Position numbers and translations under genes: made by a program | Shown here: positions 48,933 to 59,997 of the stretch, one piece after another | Layout of the letters: each line of letters opens with the position of its first letter | Numbering within the stretch: the first letter of the stretch is position 1 | Notes under the pieces: model-generated | Seen by the model: only the letters and a program-made list of their open reading frames with translations | Told to the model about the DNA's origin: nothing | Database searches by the model: none | Origin: Punica granatum | Lineage: Eukaryota; Streptophyta; Magnoliopsida; Myrtales; Lythraceae | Assembly (NCBI RefSeq): GCF_007655135.1 | Contig: NC_045129.1 | Coordinates: forward strand, 36,891,122-36,955,121 | DNA length: 64,000 nt | Direction of reading: 5' to 3'

Positions 48933-50408
48933 CTATATATGAAAACAAGTCCATCTTCTAAAACATCCAATGTCACTCCCTTCAGAAACTGCCATACCAA
49001 TCCCAGTCCTCCCTTCATTCCCAACACCTCTGTAATACAGTCTCCATTCACTCTCCTTCCCTTCCAGCTGCACCAAATATGGGGACCCCACCCTCCGGTT
49101 GTCCCACCAACCTTCCCCCTCTGATGGCCTCAAAACCGGCTCTTCTCCCGGCCTCCTCCATTCCTTCAACCCATCATTCGATACTGCAAACCCGATGCTT
49201 CTTTCTCCGTTCGAGTCCACTCCTTCATATACCATAAAGTACTTCCCGTCCTTCCGGTCCCTCACCACATGGGCATTCACTGCCCCACACTCGTCAAAGC
49301 ACCCTCTCCTCCCTCCCAAGATCTTCCCAAGCTTCACCCACTTGATCCCATCCCGTGATCTCGCGATCCCAATGCAGAGTTCTCCCATCTCCTTGTCAAA
49401 GGAGTGGTAGTACATCCTCAAATCTCCATTGCTGTGGAATACTACAGTGGGGCTGGACACGAATAAAGAATCCCACTCATTCTCGACCCCAACATCGAAA
49501 AGGGCCCCGCTGTGGTGTTCCCCTTCGATCCTAGCCCAGTGCCTCCCGTCCTGACTAATTGCTAGCCCAGGCAGGGACTGGAAAATGTTGCCATTATCAG
49601 AACGACCACAGACCCTCTCCGGGTTCTCAAGATCGAAATCCAATGAATTCTCCAAATAATTAACCTTCTCGGAGCTATACCCCGTGTAGTACATCCAATA
49701 AACAGCACCGGCAGCCCTGACCTTGCTGCTAGACATGACCACTACCTCACACGGCCTAATGCCAGCCGTATCGAAAGCCCACCAGTCCTTGCTACACCTC
49801 ATCACAAGGCCGGCGTGCTCGGGCGATCGGACCTCCCGCTCCCAGTGGGCCCCATTGCTCGATACCGCCAGCCCGATCGAGTCCAAACCATCAAGTTCCC
49901 CGCCGGAACTCCCATGGTACCACATGTACCACCTCTCCTCATCATCGCTCAGGAACCGCTTCACCACGGGGCTCCCGACCTCGGCCGAGTCCCAAGAACT
50001 TTCCGGGCCCAAATCAAGGACCAACCCTCTAGAGCAGGACACTATTTGAGAAGAAGACGAAGGTGATGATGATGATGGCGGGGAAAAAGACCGGCATTTG
50101 TCGGTTAAGGATTGGAATTCTGTACTAGGATTGGGTTCATTACCAGGTGGGTTCTGGTCCTGCTCACTGTTGCTGCTGCTGTTGGCGTTTGTGTTGGGTT
50201 TTGGGGAGCAATGAGTGGCGATGGAGAGAAGGGTGCTGGTTCTTGTGTTGTGTCTGAAGGTGAGAAAAATGGCAACTTTGGGGTTGACCTGCTTCCATGG
50301 AGGAGGAAAGGAGGAAGGAGGGTGAAGGTGATGAGACAACCTGTGAGGAAGGGAGGTCGAGGGGAAGTTCAGTCTGTTCATGGCAGTGCAAGAGGCTGCT
50401 GCTTCCAT
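48933..50408 (-). CDS. Five-bladed beta-propeller protein, GH43/GH32-like (paralogue 2)
   Basis: Intronless, 491 residues from the ATG at 50408; the frame is open further to 50573, but MEAAASCTAMNRLNF heads a Ser/Pro/His-rich leader like an organelle-targeting peptide. It matches the gene at 34708-36129 block by block: RGLVLDLGPESSWDSAEVGS, DDEERWYMWYHG, WWAFDTAGIRPCEVVVMSS, YWMYYTGYSSEKV, SQDGRHWARIEGEHHSGAL, DLRMYYHSFDKEMG, SRDGIKWVKLGK and GRTGIGMAVSEGSD. The leaders and a Ser-rich linker (about residues 85-120) differ, so they diverge faster than the propeller. Both copies keep an open frame, which suggests both are functional. Substrate and activity are unknown. Confidence 0.8.
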   Translation of the reverse strand: MEAAASCTAMNRLNFPSTSLPHRLSHHLHPPSSFPPPWKQVNPKVAIFLTFRHNTRTSTLLSIATHCSPKPNTNANSSSNSEQDQNPPGNEPNPSTEFQSLTDKCRSFSPPSSSSPSSSSQIVSCSRGLVLDLGPESSWDSAEVGSPVVKRFLSDDEERWYMWYHGSSGGELDGLDSIGLAVSSNGAHWEREVRSPEHAGLVMRCSKDWWAFDTAGIRPCEVVVMSSSKVRAAGAVYWMYYTGYSSEKVNYLENSLDFDLENPERVCGRSDNGNIFQSLPGLAISQDGRHWARIEGEHHSGALFDVGVENEWDSLFVSSPTVVFHSNGDLRMYYHSFDKEMGELCIGIARSRDGIKWVKLGKILGGRRGCFDECGAVNAHVVRDRKDGKYFMVYEGVDSNGERSIGFAVSNDGLKEWRRPGEEPVLRPSEGEGWWDNRRVGSPYLVQLEGKESEWRLYYRGVGNEGRTGIGMAVSEGSDIGCFRRWTCFHI

Positions 50409-50909
50409 GTCTGGTCTCTCTGCAGTGTCAAACGAGAGGCTGAGAAGCCAGTGGAACTTATTATAATAGCTGGTGGCGTGGCGATGATGATGTGGTCTGA
50501 TAATAGAGTCATATATCTTGGCTGTACTATGGGACTGTAGAGCATTTCTAGCCTCAAATTCTTTTGAACTCAAATTCTGGGAATCAGGTGCTCAACAGTG
50601 GATAAATGGGGGCGATGGTTTGTTCGCGGCGCGGGGAGTGATTCCATTCCGAATCCAACAGTTGGGACGCCTATACCGGGACGATAGAATTTTCTGTGCA
50701 TATGTGGTACCTTTTAATCCCAAGGTTTTCTAGCACATTATAGAATTTGCTTCCATCTTGTTATTGGACGATGTCATCTATCCAGAGTTATACTTGATAG
50801 GGTATAGCGTAGTCGGCTGGGATCAAGTTGCATCAACCCAAAACTGAAGCATCCGACAAGGACCACGACTCCGCACCTATTTGAACGACCCTAATGTAGA
50901 CCTAGTACG
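50409..50909. other. Upstream region of the propeller gene
   Basis: Holds the promoter and leader of the gene at 48933-50408. From about 50760 onwards the sequence becomes repeat-like and leads into the GC-rich array. Confidence 0.5.
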
Positions 50910-51985
50910 CTCCAACCACATGAGGACTTGGCGTGACCTCCGCTTGCCACACAAAAGGGAATGACTCACCGATCTCCCCCACTCCTTGCTCGGGGGGGCT
51001 CGACGAGCCTACCCTATGAAGAAGACCGAACGAGCCTCCCCACCACGGAGGGCTTGTCAAGCCCTCCAAAGAACGGAGCATAGGCGCGCGGACGCTTGTA
51101 AGCGCAGAGGCATGGACGCGCGGAGTCACGTAGGTGCGAAGGCGCATAGGCGCGGAGGCGGAGGCATGTAGGCACGAGTGCTTACCCCATAAGCAAAAGG
51201 CTTCACGAGCCCTTCCCGGGAAAGGACCCAACAAGCCACTCCCTGAAAGGGTTTAACAAACCCTTTCCCTCTCAAAGGGGCTTGACGAGCCCTCTCCCCC
51301 CCCTCGAGAAGGGCTCGACAAGCCCTTTCCTCCCAAAAGGGCTCAAAGGGGATAGATGAACCCTTTCCTCCAAAAGGGGTCGACAAGCCCTTCCCTCGAA
51401 ATGGCGTGGGAGGTGTAGGTGCGGAGGCATAAGGCACATAGGTGCGGAGGAGTAGGCGCAAAGACGTGTAGACAAGGACGCATAGAAGCGAACGCGCATA
51501 GGCACGGACACATAGAAAGGCACGCGCATAGGCGCGAACGCCTACCCCACAAGCAAAAGGCTTGACGAGCCCTTTGCTGGAAAGTACTCAACAAGAAACT
51601 CCCCGAAAGGGTTTCCTCTCAAAGGGGTTCGACGAGCCCTTTCCCCCTAAAAGGGCTCAACAAGCCCTTTCCCTTTAAAGGGCTCGACAAGCCCCTCTCT
51701 TTCTCAAAGGCACTCGACTAGCCCTTTCCCTTGAAAGGGCTCGACGAGCTATTCCTCTTGAAAGGGCTCGATGAGCCACTCCTTAAAACAGCTCTACGAG
51801 CCCCTTCCCCCAAAAGGGCCCGACAAGCCCTTCTCCTCGATAGGGCTCGACAATCCCTTTTTCTTTCAAAGAGGCTCGGCAAGGGGGGCTTGACGAACCC
51901 CTCCCTGAGGCCTGACCAGCCTTTTCCCCCAAAAGGGATCGACGAGCCCCTCTCAGGAAAAGACTCAACAAGCCCTTTCTAGAAA
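50910..51985. repeat. GC-rich minisatellite of near-palindromic units
   Basis: Two kinds of unit alternate. The first (51040-51180 and 51405-51545) is a run of 7-10 bp words such as GGCGCATAGGCGCGGAGGC and GCACGCGCATAGGCGCG. The second (50985-51060, 51185-51400 and 51545-51985) is a degenerate unit of about 25-30 bp with core AAAGGGCTCGACGAGCCCTT, whose halves are complementary, joined by CCTTTCCCCT-like spacers. There are some 25 of these cores in the window. The array was probably expanded from one unit by slippage or unequal crossing over. Long frames on both strands are a by-product of repeat periodicity, not genes. Flanking sequence (51986-52370) looks like LTR DNA, so the array may lie inside a large retrotransposon or its LTR. 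Confidence 0.8.
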
Positions 51986-52370
51986 AGGAATTGTCAAGCC
52001 CCGAACTTAATGGTGTGCTCCACCAAGTTAGACGAGCACAGGCCCCACTTAACCCATGGAGATTGAAGTCTAAAAGTTGAGGTGACAGCTCAGATATCAT
52101 CAAGTATATTCTCTTGGAATATATATAGTTTCACTCATCATATATTTGGTAAACTCATACTCTTTTTATTTTCTCTCAAGCACTGCTGCTCTCACTATCT
52201 ATCTCTTCCCCTATAACTTTGACTTGGGCGTCGAAAGGGTTCCTCGGGGAGCACCTCCCGAACCCCGAGTTGACCTTGTGTTTAGTGGTCTAGGAAGCTA
52301 AAGGAAGTCACAGATTACAAGATTGGGTCACCCAGCTCGAAAATAAAGAAAGTTTGTTCGTGGTGGGAGG
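51986..52370. other. LTR-like DNA adjoining the second TRIM
   Basis: Includes a CT-rich stretch TTTTTATTTTCTCTCAAGCA and a block GGGGAGCACCTCCCGAACCC that resemble the end of a large Gypsy-type LTR. No partner LTR lies in this window, so the assignment is tentative. Confidence 0.4.
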
Positions 52371-52950
52371 CGTTGAGATATGTTGTCCCACATCGAAAAA
52401 TTGATAAAGAAACCACAAGCTTATATGAGGTTTGAGTCCAGTAACCTATAAGGTTAAGCTTTTGGGTTGCAGATAGGCTCAAGTTCGTGTAGGCTCAAGT
52501 GGGTATTTTACATGGTATCAGAGCGGGTTATGCTTCCACGCCCTCATGTGGGCTCACACCACGCCAGATTCGATTTCGAGGTAGCCAAGAATGCACCTCA
52601 TGTTAATCAGACCCAAGAGTGGTCCGGTCCAGTTCCGAGATAACTAAAGGTGAACCTCTAGTTAGGCCCGAGTGTGGAGCTTGATACTAGTTTGGTATTT
52701 GTCCCCCTTGCCCGAGCACGGAAGAGGATGCCCGGCTCGGGTCAGTTGTTAAGGGCGGGTATTTAAGGCACGTGTTGGACCACACGTTGTCACGTGAGGG
52801 CGGGTGTTGAGATATGTTATCCCACATCGAAAAATTGATAAAGAAATCACAAGTTTATATGAGACTTGGGTCCAGTAACTTATAAGCTAAGTTTTTGGGT
52901 TGCAAATGGGTTCAAGTTCATGTAGGTCCAAGTGGGTATTTTACAGGAGG
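52366..52950 (+). mobile_element. Second TRIM retrotransposon, 575 bp, intact ends
   Basis: Direct repeats of 142 and 141 bp (52371-52512 and 52805-52945) start (T/C)GTTGAGATATGTT and end GGGTATTTTACA. TGGTATCAGAGC (52513-52524), the tRNA-Met primer site, follows the first with no gap, and purine-rich GAGGGCGGG precedes the second. GGAGG on both sides (52366-52370 and 52946-52950) is a perfect 5-bp target duplication. The interior (about 280 bp) has no gag or pol. The two LTRs differ by roughly one base in eight, so the insertion is fairly old. Its LTRs are unrelated to those of the TRIM at 40928. Confidence 0.92.
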
Positions 52951-54025
52951 ATCCAATCCAAGGCTTTTTTCCTCATCAATACAAGCATAGTACCCAAATT
53001 CATTAACCTAAAGGATGTTCGATCGCCTAGAACTGATAACTATTAAACCTGTGCCATCTTAGGCATAAGAAAAATCGAAAATATAGAGGTTCCTTGCTGA
53101 GAAACTTAGGCTACCTTAATTGACAGGAGAAAAAGGGAAAAAGCACGAGGAAGAACTACCTTATTGGAACTGCTCTTCGTACTTTCTCTCTGTCAGGTTC
53201 TTTGCGTACAAATGCCAAGAAAAGAATTTCCATTCAATGACTTTATCCTACTTTGAATTTGACATTGATGTACTATAAACCGAAGTTTACTGCTGAGAGA
53301 CTCTTTTCTTGTGTCACAGCTGTAAAATTACCCAGTCCGATTAGAGAACCGTTCTATCGTTACTTTTTCCTTAATTCATTTTTTTGTTCGTGCTTTTTTT
53401 TTTTCCCTAGTTAGTCTCGCTCTCTCCGCAGAAATAGTGAAATGCGAACCGAAGGTTATCTTTTTTCTCACTTTGGAGACATAAAGAGACTACCTTGCTT
53501 GCCCCTGAAGGAAAGTAGCTTGTTGAGTTCTTTCTTTCTTTCTTTCTTTTCTCGTTCTTGCCTGCTCAGCAGAGATTAATTCCGCTAGAATTTGCTCACT
53601 TCTGCAGTAAAATGTCGGCGGAGGTTTCATTTCCGATGAGATGACGAAAAGTGAAATGCTTGGCACTGTATGCGAATAAATTCCACCAGAAGACATAGCA
53701 GGCATTAGTGTTTTTTTCTAGTTTCAGAGCACCATCGTCTTCACGGAAGCATTCAGCGCCTTCGGATAATGATCTCCTGAAGACAGCAGCACAGCGTGAT
53801 TCTGATCTATCAGTGTTATAATAACTCAATAAAGATAAAGATTAGATGCTCCGGAATGAACCAATCATAAGGTATCAGATCATCAGCAAACACATAGAAA
53901 TTCTAATATTTTGTTCGGTTACAGAAAGTACCATCTTGTACACTGCAAATTTTCTAGCATATAATAGCAAATAGCTACAAAACTTTATTATCACGAGCAT
54001 CCCAACTTCAATGAAAGAAGAGTAT
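52951..54025. other. Gene-free DNA downstream of the mS23-like gene
   Basis: A (TTTC)n tract lies at about 53526-53549. Minus-strand frames at 53490-53829 show no family features. The last part should contain the 3' untranslated region of the ribosomal protein gene. Confidence 0.5.
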
Positions 54026-55680
54026 TTAGTGGTCACTTCCTCGCATTCTCTCCATCCTCTCTGCCGCTTGCTCCTGTTTCATCTTAATGAGAATTTGGCG
54101 GATCTCGGGATTGTAGAAACGGTCTCGGACATACTTCCTTTCCTCGGCCTGTATCTCTTTGATGGCACTCGGGTACGGATTAGGAGGCGGCTTCTTTCCT
54201 AGAAGCTTGGAGATTTGTTTCAGCCGAGAATATGCCTTCTTCCTCCCCTTCTTCTCAAGACGATATTCCATCTAAATAAATGGAAGCGCAAGCAATTATA
54301 GTCGGCAAATAGCATGAGAAATAAGATCAATATGGAAGAGCTTTCAATCTTCTTTTCCTTTTTTCCCTTTAACCTTGGGGTAACCTAAACAGAATAAACA
54401 GCTTACATCGGCTACGGCCATAGCTTCCTCTTCATGAACTCCTTGTTCCTTCAGTTCAAGAACCCGCTGGCCGAAAACACGAGCTGGAGGGGGATTAAAG
54501 CCAACAAACCTGTTCAGACATAAGGCAATAACGAAGTAAGCATTTCTTTAACTAAGTGGAACTACATAGTGTGTTGGCTGTAGGCAGTATCTAAAGTCTC
54601 TTAGTACTTCAACTCTGATGCACATCACAAATAGGAATCACATTGATGAAGGAAACTGACCGGAGCAAACAATGAAATAGAACACCGAAAATAGTGACAG
54701 AAAACGTTCATGATCCGTCTATCTGATCCAATGCTTAGACAGGCACATAACAATGAAGGGCAGACAATTGCATGCTTCAATCATATAGATCCTCAAAGAA
54801 TTAAAATGGACAAAGATTAAAAATTCTCAATACAATTACATGTTCCAGTCATACAGACACTCAAAGGCTCCGAGCGGTAAAGCAAGTCACGAACAAGCAA
54901 CTGCGAGAGAAATGAAAGAATCGCCATAGACAACACATTTAAAAGAAGATTTACATACTTGATGGCATCCTCATGCTTCGAATCAGGGTGCCTCTGGAAG
55001 AACTTCTTGACGTAAACATCCTCGGGGAGCGTGATCGTCGAAACTTTGCCAACCCGAGGAAATGTCGCGGGTGGTGACCTGGGAGACAATCAGACGAGCA
55101 GTGCATCAGAAATATTCTTTTTTAGAGCCTGCAACTATGCTGCTAACAAGGTTCAGTAGTAATGGCACGCCCCTGCTCGAAAATCATGTTCACAAACCCG
55201 ATTTCGATGCTTAACGATACGCTATACAACAAATACCGGCAGCAGGTCTCACACAAATCCTCATGGAGGGACAAACAGAGGGTCATGAGCACATAATCTT
55301 TACAAAATTCGAACCAGAAAATATGAACTCTGAGAATGCACATGGCTAAACAAAGGGTCGCATAAAAAAGCATAACTTTCAGCTTCACCATAGCTCCAGT
55401 CCTTCTGCAATTTCAAGAACAAAGACTGAACTTTTACATGGGCAAGCTCGGAAATGGAAATCCAATCTCGCAAGAAATCACACTCAACCAAGAAAATCAG
55501 CTAACACAATAGAAAATCTGTGGATACAGGAAGATGAGCAAATCCAAACGAGCACTGGAGATTGAGGGGGAGAGAGGGAACTGACTGCTGCATAGCTTTG
55601 AGCCAGACGGGCTCGGTCTTGGCCAAGCCCTTGACGAGATTCCTCGTCCGAGTGAGCAGATCCCCTTTCATGAACGACAT
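54026..55680 (-). CDS. Mitochondrial small-subunit ribosomal protein mS23-like
   Basis: Four exons on the minus strand: 55680-55586, 55078-54959, 54509-54407 and 54271-54026. They join in phase to give 187 residues. The N-terminus MSFMKGDLLTRTRNLVKGLA followed by EPVWLKAM resembles the start of mS23/Rsm25 proteins (a TRTRxLV helix, then a P-x-W motif). TLPEDVYVKKFFQRHPDSKH, then KFVGFNPPPARVFGQRVLEL with QGVHEEEAMAVAD, are typical of the plant members. The C-terminus is very basic and Lys/Arg-rich (RLEKKGRKKAYSRLKQISK), as expected for rRNA contact. The protein would act in the mitochondrial ribosome. The gene starts 1 kb from the end of the fucosyltransferase gene. The assignment to mS23 rests on memory of the family; a general organelle ribosomal role is likelier than the exact name. 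Confidence 0.75.
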
Positions 55681-56686
55681 CGCTTGCTCTTCCTCTTGGT
55701 TTCCTCCTCCTCCTTCCTACTCTCTCAACTCTTCCTCTTGGCCACCACCGTCGCCGTCGTCGTCTTCGTCAGTTCTTCTTCCGCCGCCGAGGCTGCTGCT
55801 GTTGCTGTTGTTTTGGTTATTGGGCTCGACATCTTGACTTATGGGCCGGGCTTAATTGATTTATGGGCTTCATTGCAGTTTGACCCATTTTTAGTAGAGC
55901 CCAACACTGCGATCACACAACGGACTGTAATTGATAGTCATGCAAGTCTTTTGGCGTTCGATTACCAGTTAAATGTTTTGCCGGCATTTCCAAGTTTGGC
56001 ATGATAGTTTAATCAGGTATACAAGTAAAGTTCATGGATGTACGGGTCATCTTGTGCAGCATCTTCATTCCGCGCAACTGGTTTCGACTTCTTCTGAAAG
56101 TGTTGCTTCTGGAGTTCAATCACATTGCTTGACCGATGACTCTGCCCAGCGCCCGCTAACCTTAAGTACATAAGCGCACATGATATGAGAGCACATAGTC
56201 CACGCCTTGATCGGAAAATGCTGTAAGGTAGCCTATACATGCGTAGGAAAGGTCTACCTCATCAGGTTCGTATGAGTCATTGCTTCATCAAGTTTGCTCG
56301 ATTAAGAAGATCGCTATACAACATTGATCTCATTATGCTCCTCAATTTATCTTTTGATAGTTAGCCATACCCGTACCTGTAGCCGATAATTTATCTTAGA
56401 GTGACGGAATTGGAGAGTAAATTCAGTATTAAACCAGAAGAAGAATGAACCTTTGTTCAGTTAATGAATCAAGAACCATAACACTGAATTCGCTGATGAA
56501 ATTACTTTATCAATTGGTAATTTAAGGTGAAGAGGATCGGAACCTACAACAATCTGAAAGAAAAAGAATTTTACCCGCACTTAATTTCGATCTAAACCAA
56601 ACTTCTCGAATCAAACAATCTAACAAATAATATATCGGATCAGATTTAATGTCGCATTCTAGACCTGTCAAGAATTCGCCCCGAGC
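55681..56686. other. Spacer between fucosyltransferase and mS23-like genes
   Basis: Contains the leader and promoter of the mS23-like gene and the 3' end of the fucosyltransferase transcript. The plus-strand Val/Leu/Ser-rich frames at 55684-56004 arise from a GCT/GTC-rich leader and are not supported. No repeat seen. Confidence 0.55.
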
Positions 56687-58972
56687 CTACAATTCCTGAT
56701 GGCCCTCAACAACCTTAAGCCCCCAGCTTATGTCCTCGCAATGCCTCACATGAGGAACAACCGCTCCCGTGTCAATCCCCCTCTTGGCCTTGCAGTCATA
56801 AAATGGAGGAGCATGGAAACACGGCTCCATCGACATAGCCCGCCCACATGGCGGGTTCGGAGTCGTTCGGTTCTCGGGCTTCACGAGGATCCATGGCTTC
56901 AGGCCACCGAGGCCTTGTGCCACATACCCGAAGGTCGACCAGGAGCTTGTGACCAGAACATCGGAGAGGCTAAGGAGGTACATTTCTGCCCAGGCTTTTC
57001 GATTGTGCAGAGGTTTCTCTGTCTGCTGGTGACCCTCGTGGCTCGGCTGGTAAATCCCAACCATCTCCCCTGTAACTGTCGGGTGCATCCAGTACATGCT
57101 TTTCAGATTCTCAGCGTATCCCAAATTTAAGGAGGTAACTAGAACAGCTTTCAGCTTTGAGCTCCCAGAAGGAGCTGAAACTGTCCCACGCACGTTCACT
57201 TCAGGAAGGAGCTTCTCCTTCTGGGTGCAGGCTATTATCTGATCCATCACATAGGGGAAAGGCCCATCGCCGGAGTCAAAGGTTCTTACTTGAATGCCGA
57301 CCCTTTCGTCTGCTCGAGCCAAGTAAGAGTTGAAGTACCTAGCGATCAGACCCCACACGTGATTTGAAGGGTGGAAGAGGTACCTACCTAAATGGTGGAA
57401 AATGGTTTCTTTCTCGGGGAAAAGATTGAACAGCTCTCGCTCGAAGGATGGCATCAAGAAGAGAGACGGAATGAAGTAGTTATCAGACTTGATGATCAAC
57501 CAAGGAACCTTCTCGATTGCTCGTTGGTCCTCATCGCAGAAGAAAAGCTTGTCGTGATCATTATAATCATGAACCAAGTGGAGGTATAGGTATGCAGGTA
57601 GCGGCTTTTCTGGATGGTAGATCATATTATTCTTTAGCAAGTTACCGTGACAATTGGGGGAGCTCTGACCGAAGCTGTTGAACTGATTTGCAATCGGGAA
57701 GTCCTTTGGGAGTAACCATGATGCTTCTGGAAAGGGCTCGCAGAAGAGATCCACCATGTCTTTCCCTTGGTCGATGAGCAGGACTCGGTTTGTGAGGAGG
57801 GCATAGAGGAATGAAGAAGAGAGAGTCAGGATCCTATTACCCAATCCACTGAAGGATATCCAGACAACGTATTTGCATTCCGTGGACCCAACCGCGCGGT
57901 CGGACTTAAGATCCTCCAGGGCCTTCTTGTAGGGCTCGGAATGGGGCCCGCATCGCTTGTGGAGACTCTCGTAGTTTCTCAGTCGGGAAATGAGGTACGA
58001 TGATGGCTTGTGGGGTGATGGTCTGCGGTAGGATGAAGATTGGTATCTGCTCAAGCACGAGCCCTCATCAAAACCAGAAGCAAGAAGCCCGCCAAGCAAC
58101 TCGTCCCGAGGCTGTCCTGCGCCTCTGCCAGCAGATTTAGAGGAAACATCATCTGATCAAAAGAACCCAAAGAGAGGTTATAAACAGAAAAGCTGGAGTT
58201 AAACGGCATAGAGTAAAAAGCCACCCCTTTCGATAACACAAATCATAATGTAACTTCTTATCGGCCTTAGTCCCGACTATCATACGCGCAAAGAAAATGG
58301 TCGACAAAAGTCGGATAAAATGTGATTTTCCTTCTGCAGGTTGCATTTACCAGGGACACGTAAACGAATCGGATGGTAGCATAATGTGAAAAAAGGCTCG
58401 ATAAACCGCACAAAAAAGAGAATCACATCACTGATGAATTCCGGGAAACCGATGCCAACTGATCTAACTGAGAATAACAATAACAGCTCCAATAGGAAAC
58501 TCTAAGCTATCGACCGAATCAAGCGAGAAGAAATGTACTGCGGTTGGATTGGAATCATCGGTCAAGGAAGAAACTATTCCCGAATCTCGAATCGAATCTA
58601 AGCACCCAATGCAATTACCATAAGGGACGATCTCTCGATGCAGAATTCGAAAGTCAGTGCGGTTCGACCTGAATCGGAGAGGGAAGTATTCTGAGCACTT
58701 CCCGAAGCAGAGACCTCAGCATTCTGCGCGTCTTTCTTCTCCAACACCCCAGCGTCCGCGAACAGGGAAGCTCGATCGGAGGGCCTATTATCGCGGAAAA
58801 AGATGGAAAGCAGCACCAGGACCGGGAGGATGATCAGAGCGGTGGCCAGGATCCGGCTCACATTAACGGCCCGGCCCCCGCGGGGCTGGGCCTTTAGCAA
58901 GGCGGTGGAGCGGGGGTCAGTGGCCATTGACGGCGGGGGCGACGGCCGCCTCCTGAAAGCGCTCAAATCCAT
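56687..58972 (-). CDS. GT37 family fucosyltransferase (galactoside 2-alpha-L-fucosyltransferase type)
   Basis: Two exons on the minus strand, 58972-58669 and 58152-56687, giving 589 residues. It is a type II Golgi enzyme: a basic cytosolic tail, one membrane helix at about 41-59 (ILATALIILPVLVLLSIFF), then a stem. The catalytic domain starts near DELLGGLLASGFDEGSCLSR and CKYVVWISFSGLGNRILTL. GIQVRTFDSGDGPFPYVMDQ holds the conserved Gly-x-x-Val-Arg region. ALVTSSWSTFGYVAQGLGG-type sequence (VLVTSSWSTFGYVAQGLGGL) and PWILVKPENR follow. Family members transfer fucose from GDP-fucose to cell wall galactose residues, for example on xyloglucan or arabinogalactan protein; the acceptor here is not evident. 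A Met 53 codons upstream (59131) is in frame, but 58972 gives the usual short basic tail. No disabling change. Confidence 0.92.
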
Positions 58973-59350
58973 GGCAGAGGAGCCTTCATCGGGAAACTTA
59001 TGCACAAACACCAGCAGCTGCCCTTCTGATCCGGAGGTCGAATCAACGAGTCTGGTAGAGAGAAATGCGGGAAGCAGAGCAGAAAAGTCGGTGCCTTTGG
59101 TTTTGGGCTGCGACTGGCTGCTTCCAGTCAAACACTCAACGTGGGTGACTAATCATCGGTTTCAGCATTTCCATTTTGCGCATTAAATAAAATCTGAAAA
59201 CGGAAAAGAACAGCGGTCTGCATCGAAGAAGAAGACGAAGAAGAAGCCCGACCGCCATTAAATGCATCTTCATATGGTCAGTTTTCCTGAGGCCTCAGGT
59301 TGTCAGGAGTACAAATATTACCGGTTCATAACAAATATGTTTAAAGAATA
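58973..59350. other. Upstream region of the fucosyltransferase gene
   Basis: Promoter and leader of the gene that ends at 56687. A purine-rich (GAA)n stretch lies near 59225-59245. No other feature. Confidence 0.55.
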
Positions 59351-59715
59351 GGATAATAGCGCCATATAGCCTAACGTTTGAAGGAATTTTTAGTTCTAAC
59401 CCAAACTTGATTTTTTACCTGAGATATCTCAACGTTGACGTGTTGGTTTCAAATCTATCCCGACGCTAACTTTCCGTCCAAAATTGACGGAATTGCACAC
59501 GTAACACGTTAATTTTGTAACAAGTGTCGGGATAGATGTAAAATTAACGTGTCACGTGTGCAATTCCGTCAATTTTGAACGGAAAGTTAGCGTTGGGATA
59601 GATTTAAAACCAACACGTCAACGTTGGGATATCTCAGGTAAAAAATCAAGTTTGGGCTAAAACTAAAAATTCCTTCAAATGTTAGGCTATATGGCGCTAT
59701 TAACCCTAAAGAATA
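59342..59715. mobile_element. Long-hairpin MITE, probably Mutator-type, with 9-bp target duplication
   Basis: Two arms of about 165 bp (59351-59516 and 59543-59706) are inverted copies with only about 10 differences, separated by roughly 26 bp. Left end GGATAATAGCGCCATATAGC; right end ATATGGCGCTATTAACCC. Flanks carry the perfect direct repeat TAAAGAATA (59342-59350 and 59707-59715). Long terminal repeats plus a 9-bp duplication match Mutator-like elements. No coding capacity. If transcribed it would form an almost perfect double strand, a potential source of small RNA. Confidence 0.88.
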
Positions 59716-59997
59716 TTACCCGTAATTTTAAAAATGAAAATCTATCTCAGTGAAAATTCAAGTTATCAATATTTTTAAATGGTAATCCACCAGAAGTTAC
59801 TAAATGGCGTTTTTTTCCGCTGATTTTGATATGTGATTTATTTGAAGTTATTTTTTTTCCATCTAAATCAATTATAAGCTGAATTTCTGTTATTGTTATC
59901 TTTTAATATATTCCATCAAAATGAGAACAAAAACTATCAAGACTAAAATTGGTTAAAGAACTCAGGAATAATTGTTTGGATATTTCAAACATTTACT

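Noticed and set aside
48625..48954. 109-codon minus-strand frame overlapping the end of the propeller gene
   Set aside because: It is in another register from the gene, shows no family motif, and lies where the 3' untranslated region should be.
51126..51594. Several long overlapping frames in the GC-rich array
   Set aside because: They are produced by the repeat periodicity and GC content on both strands; the peptides are just the repeat in each register.
55684..56004. Hydrophobic plus-strand frame rich in Val, Ser and Ala
   Set aside because: It is antisense to the leader of the mS23-like gene and its composition reflects GCT/GTC repeats; no supporting structure.
58598..59131. Longer N-terminal extension of the fucosyltransferase (ATG at 59131)
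   Set aside because: The in-frame extension lacks conservation cues and would bury the membrane anchor; the ATG at 58972 gives the standard type II layout.
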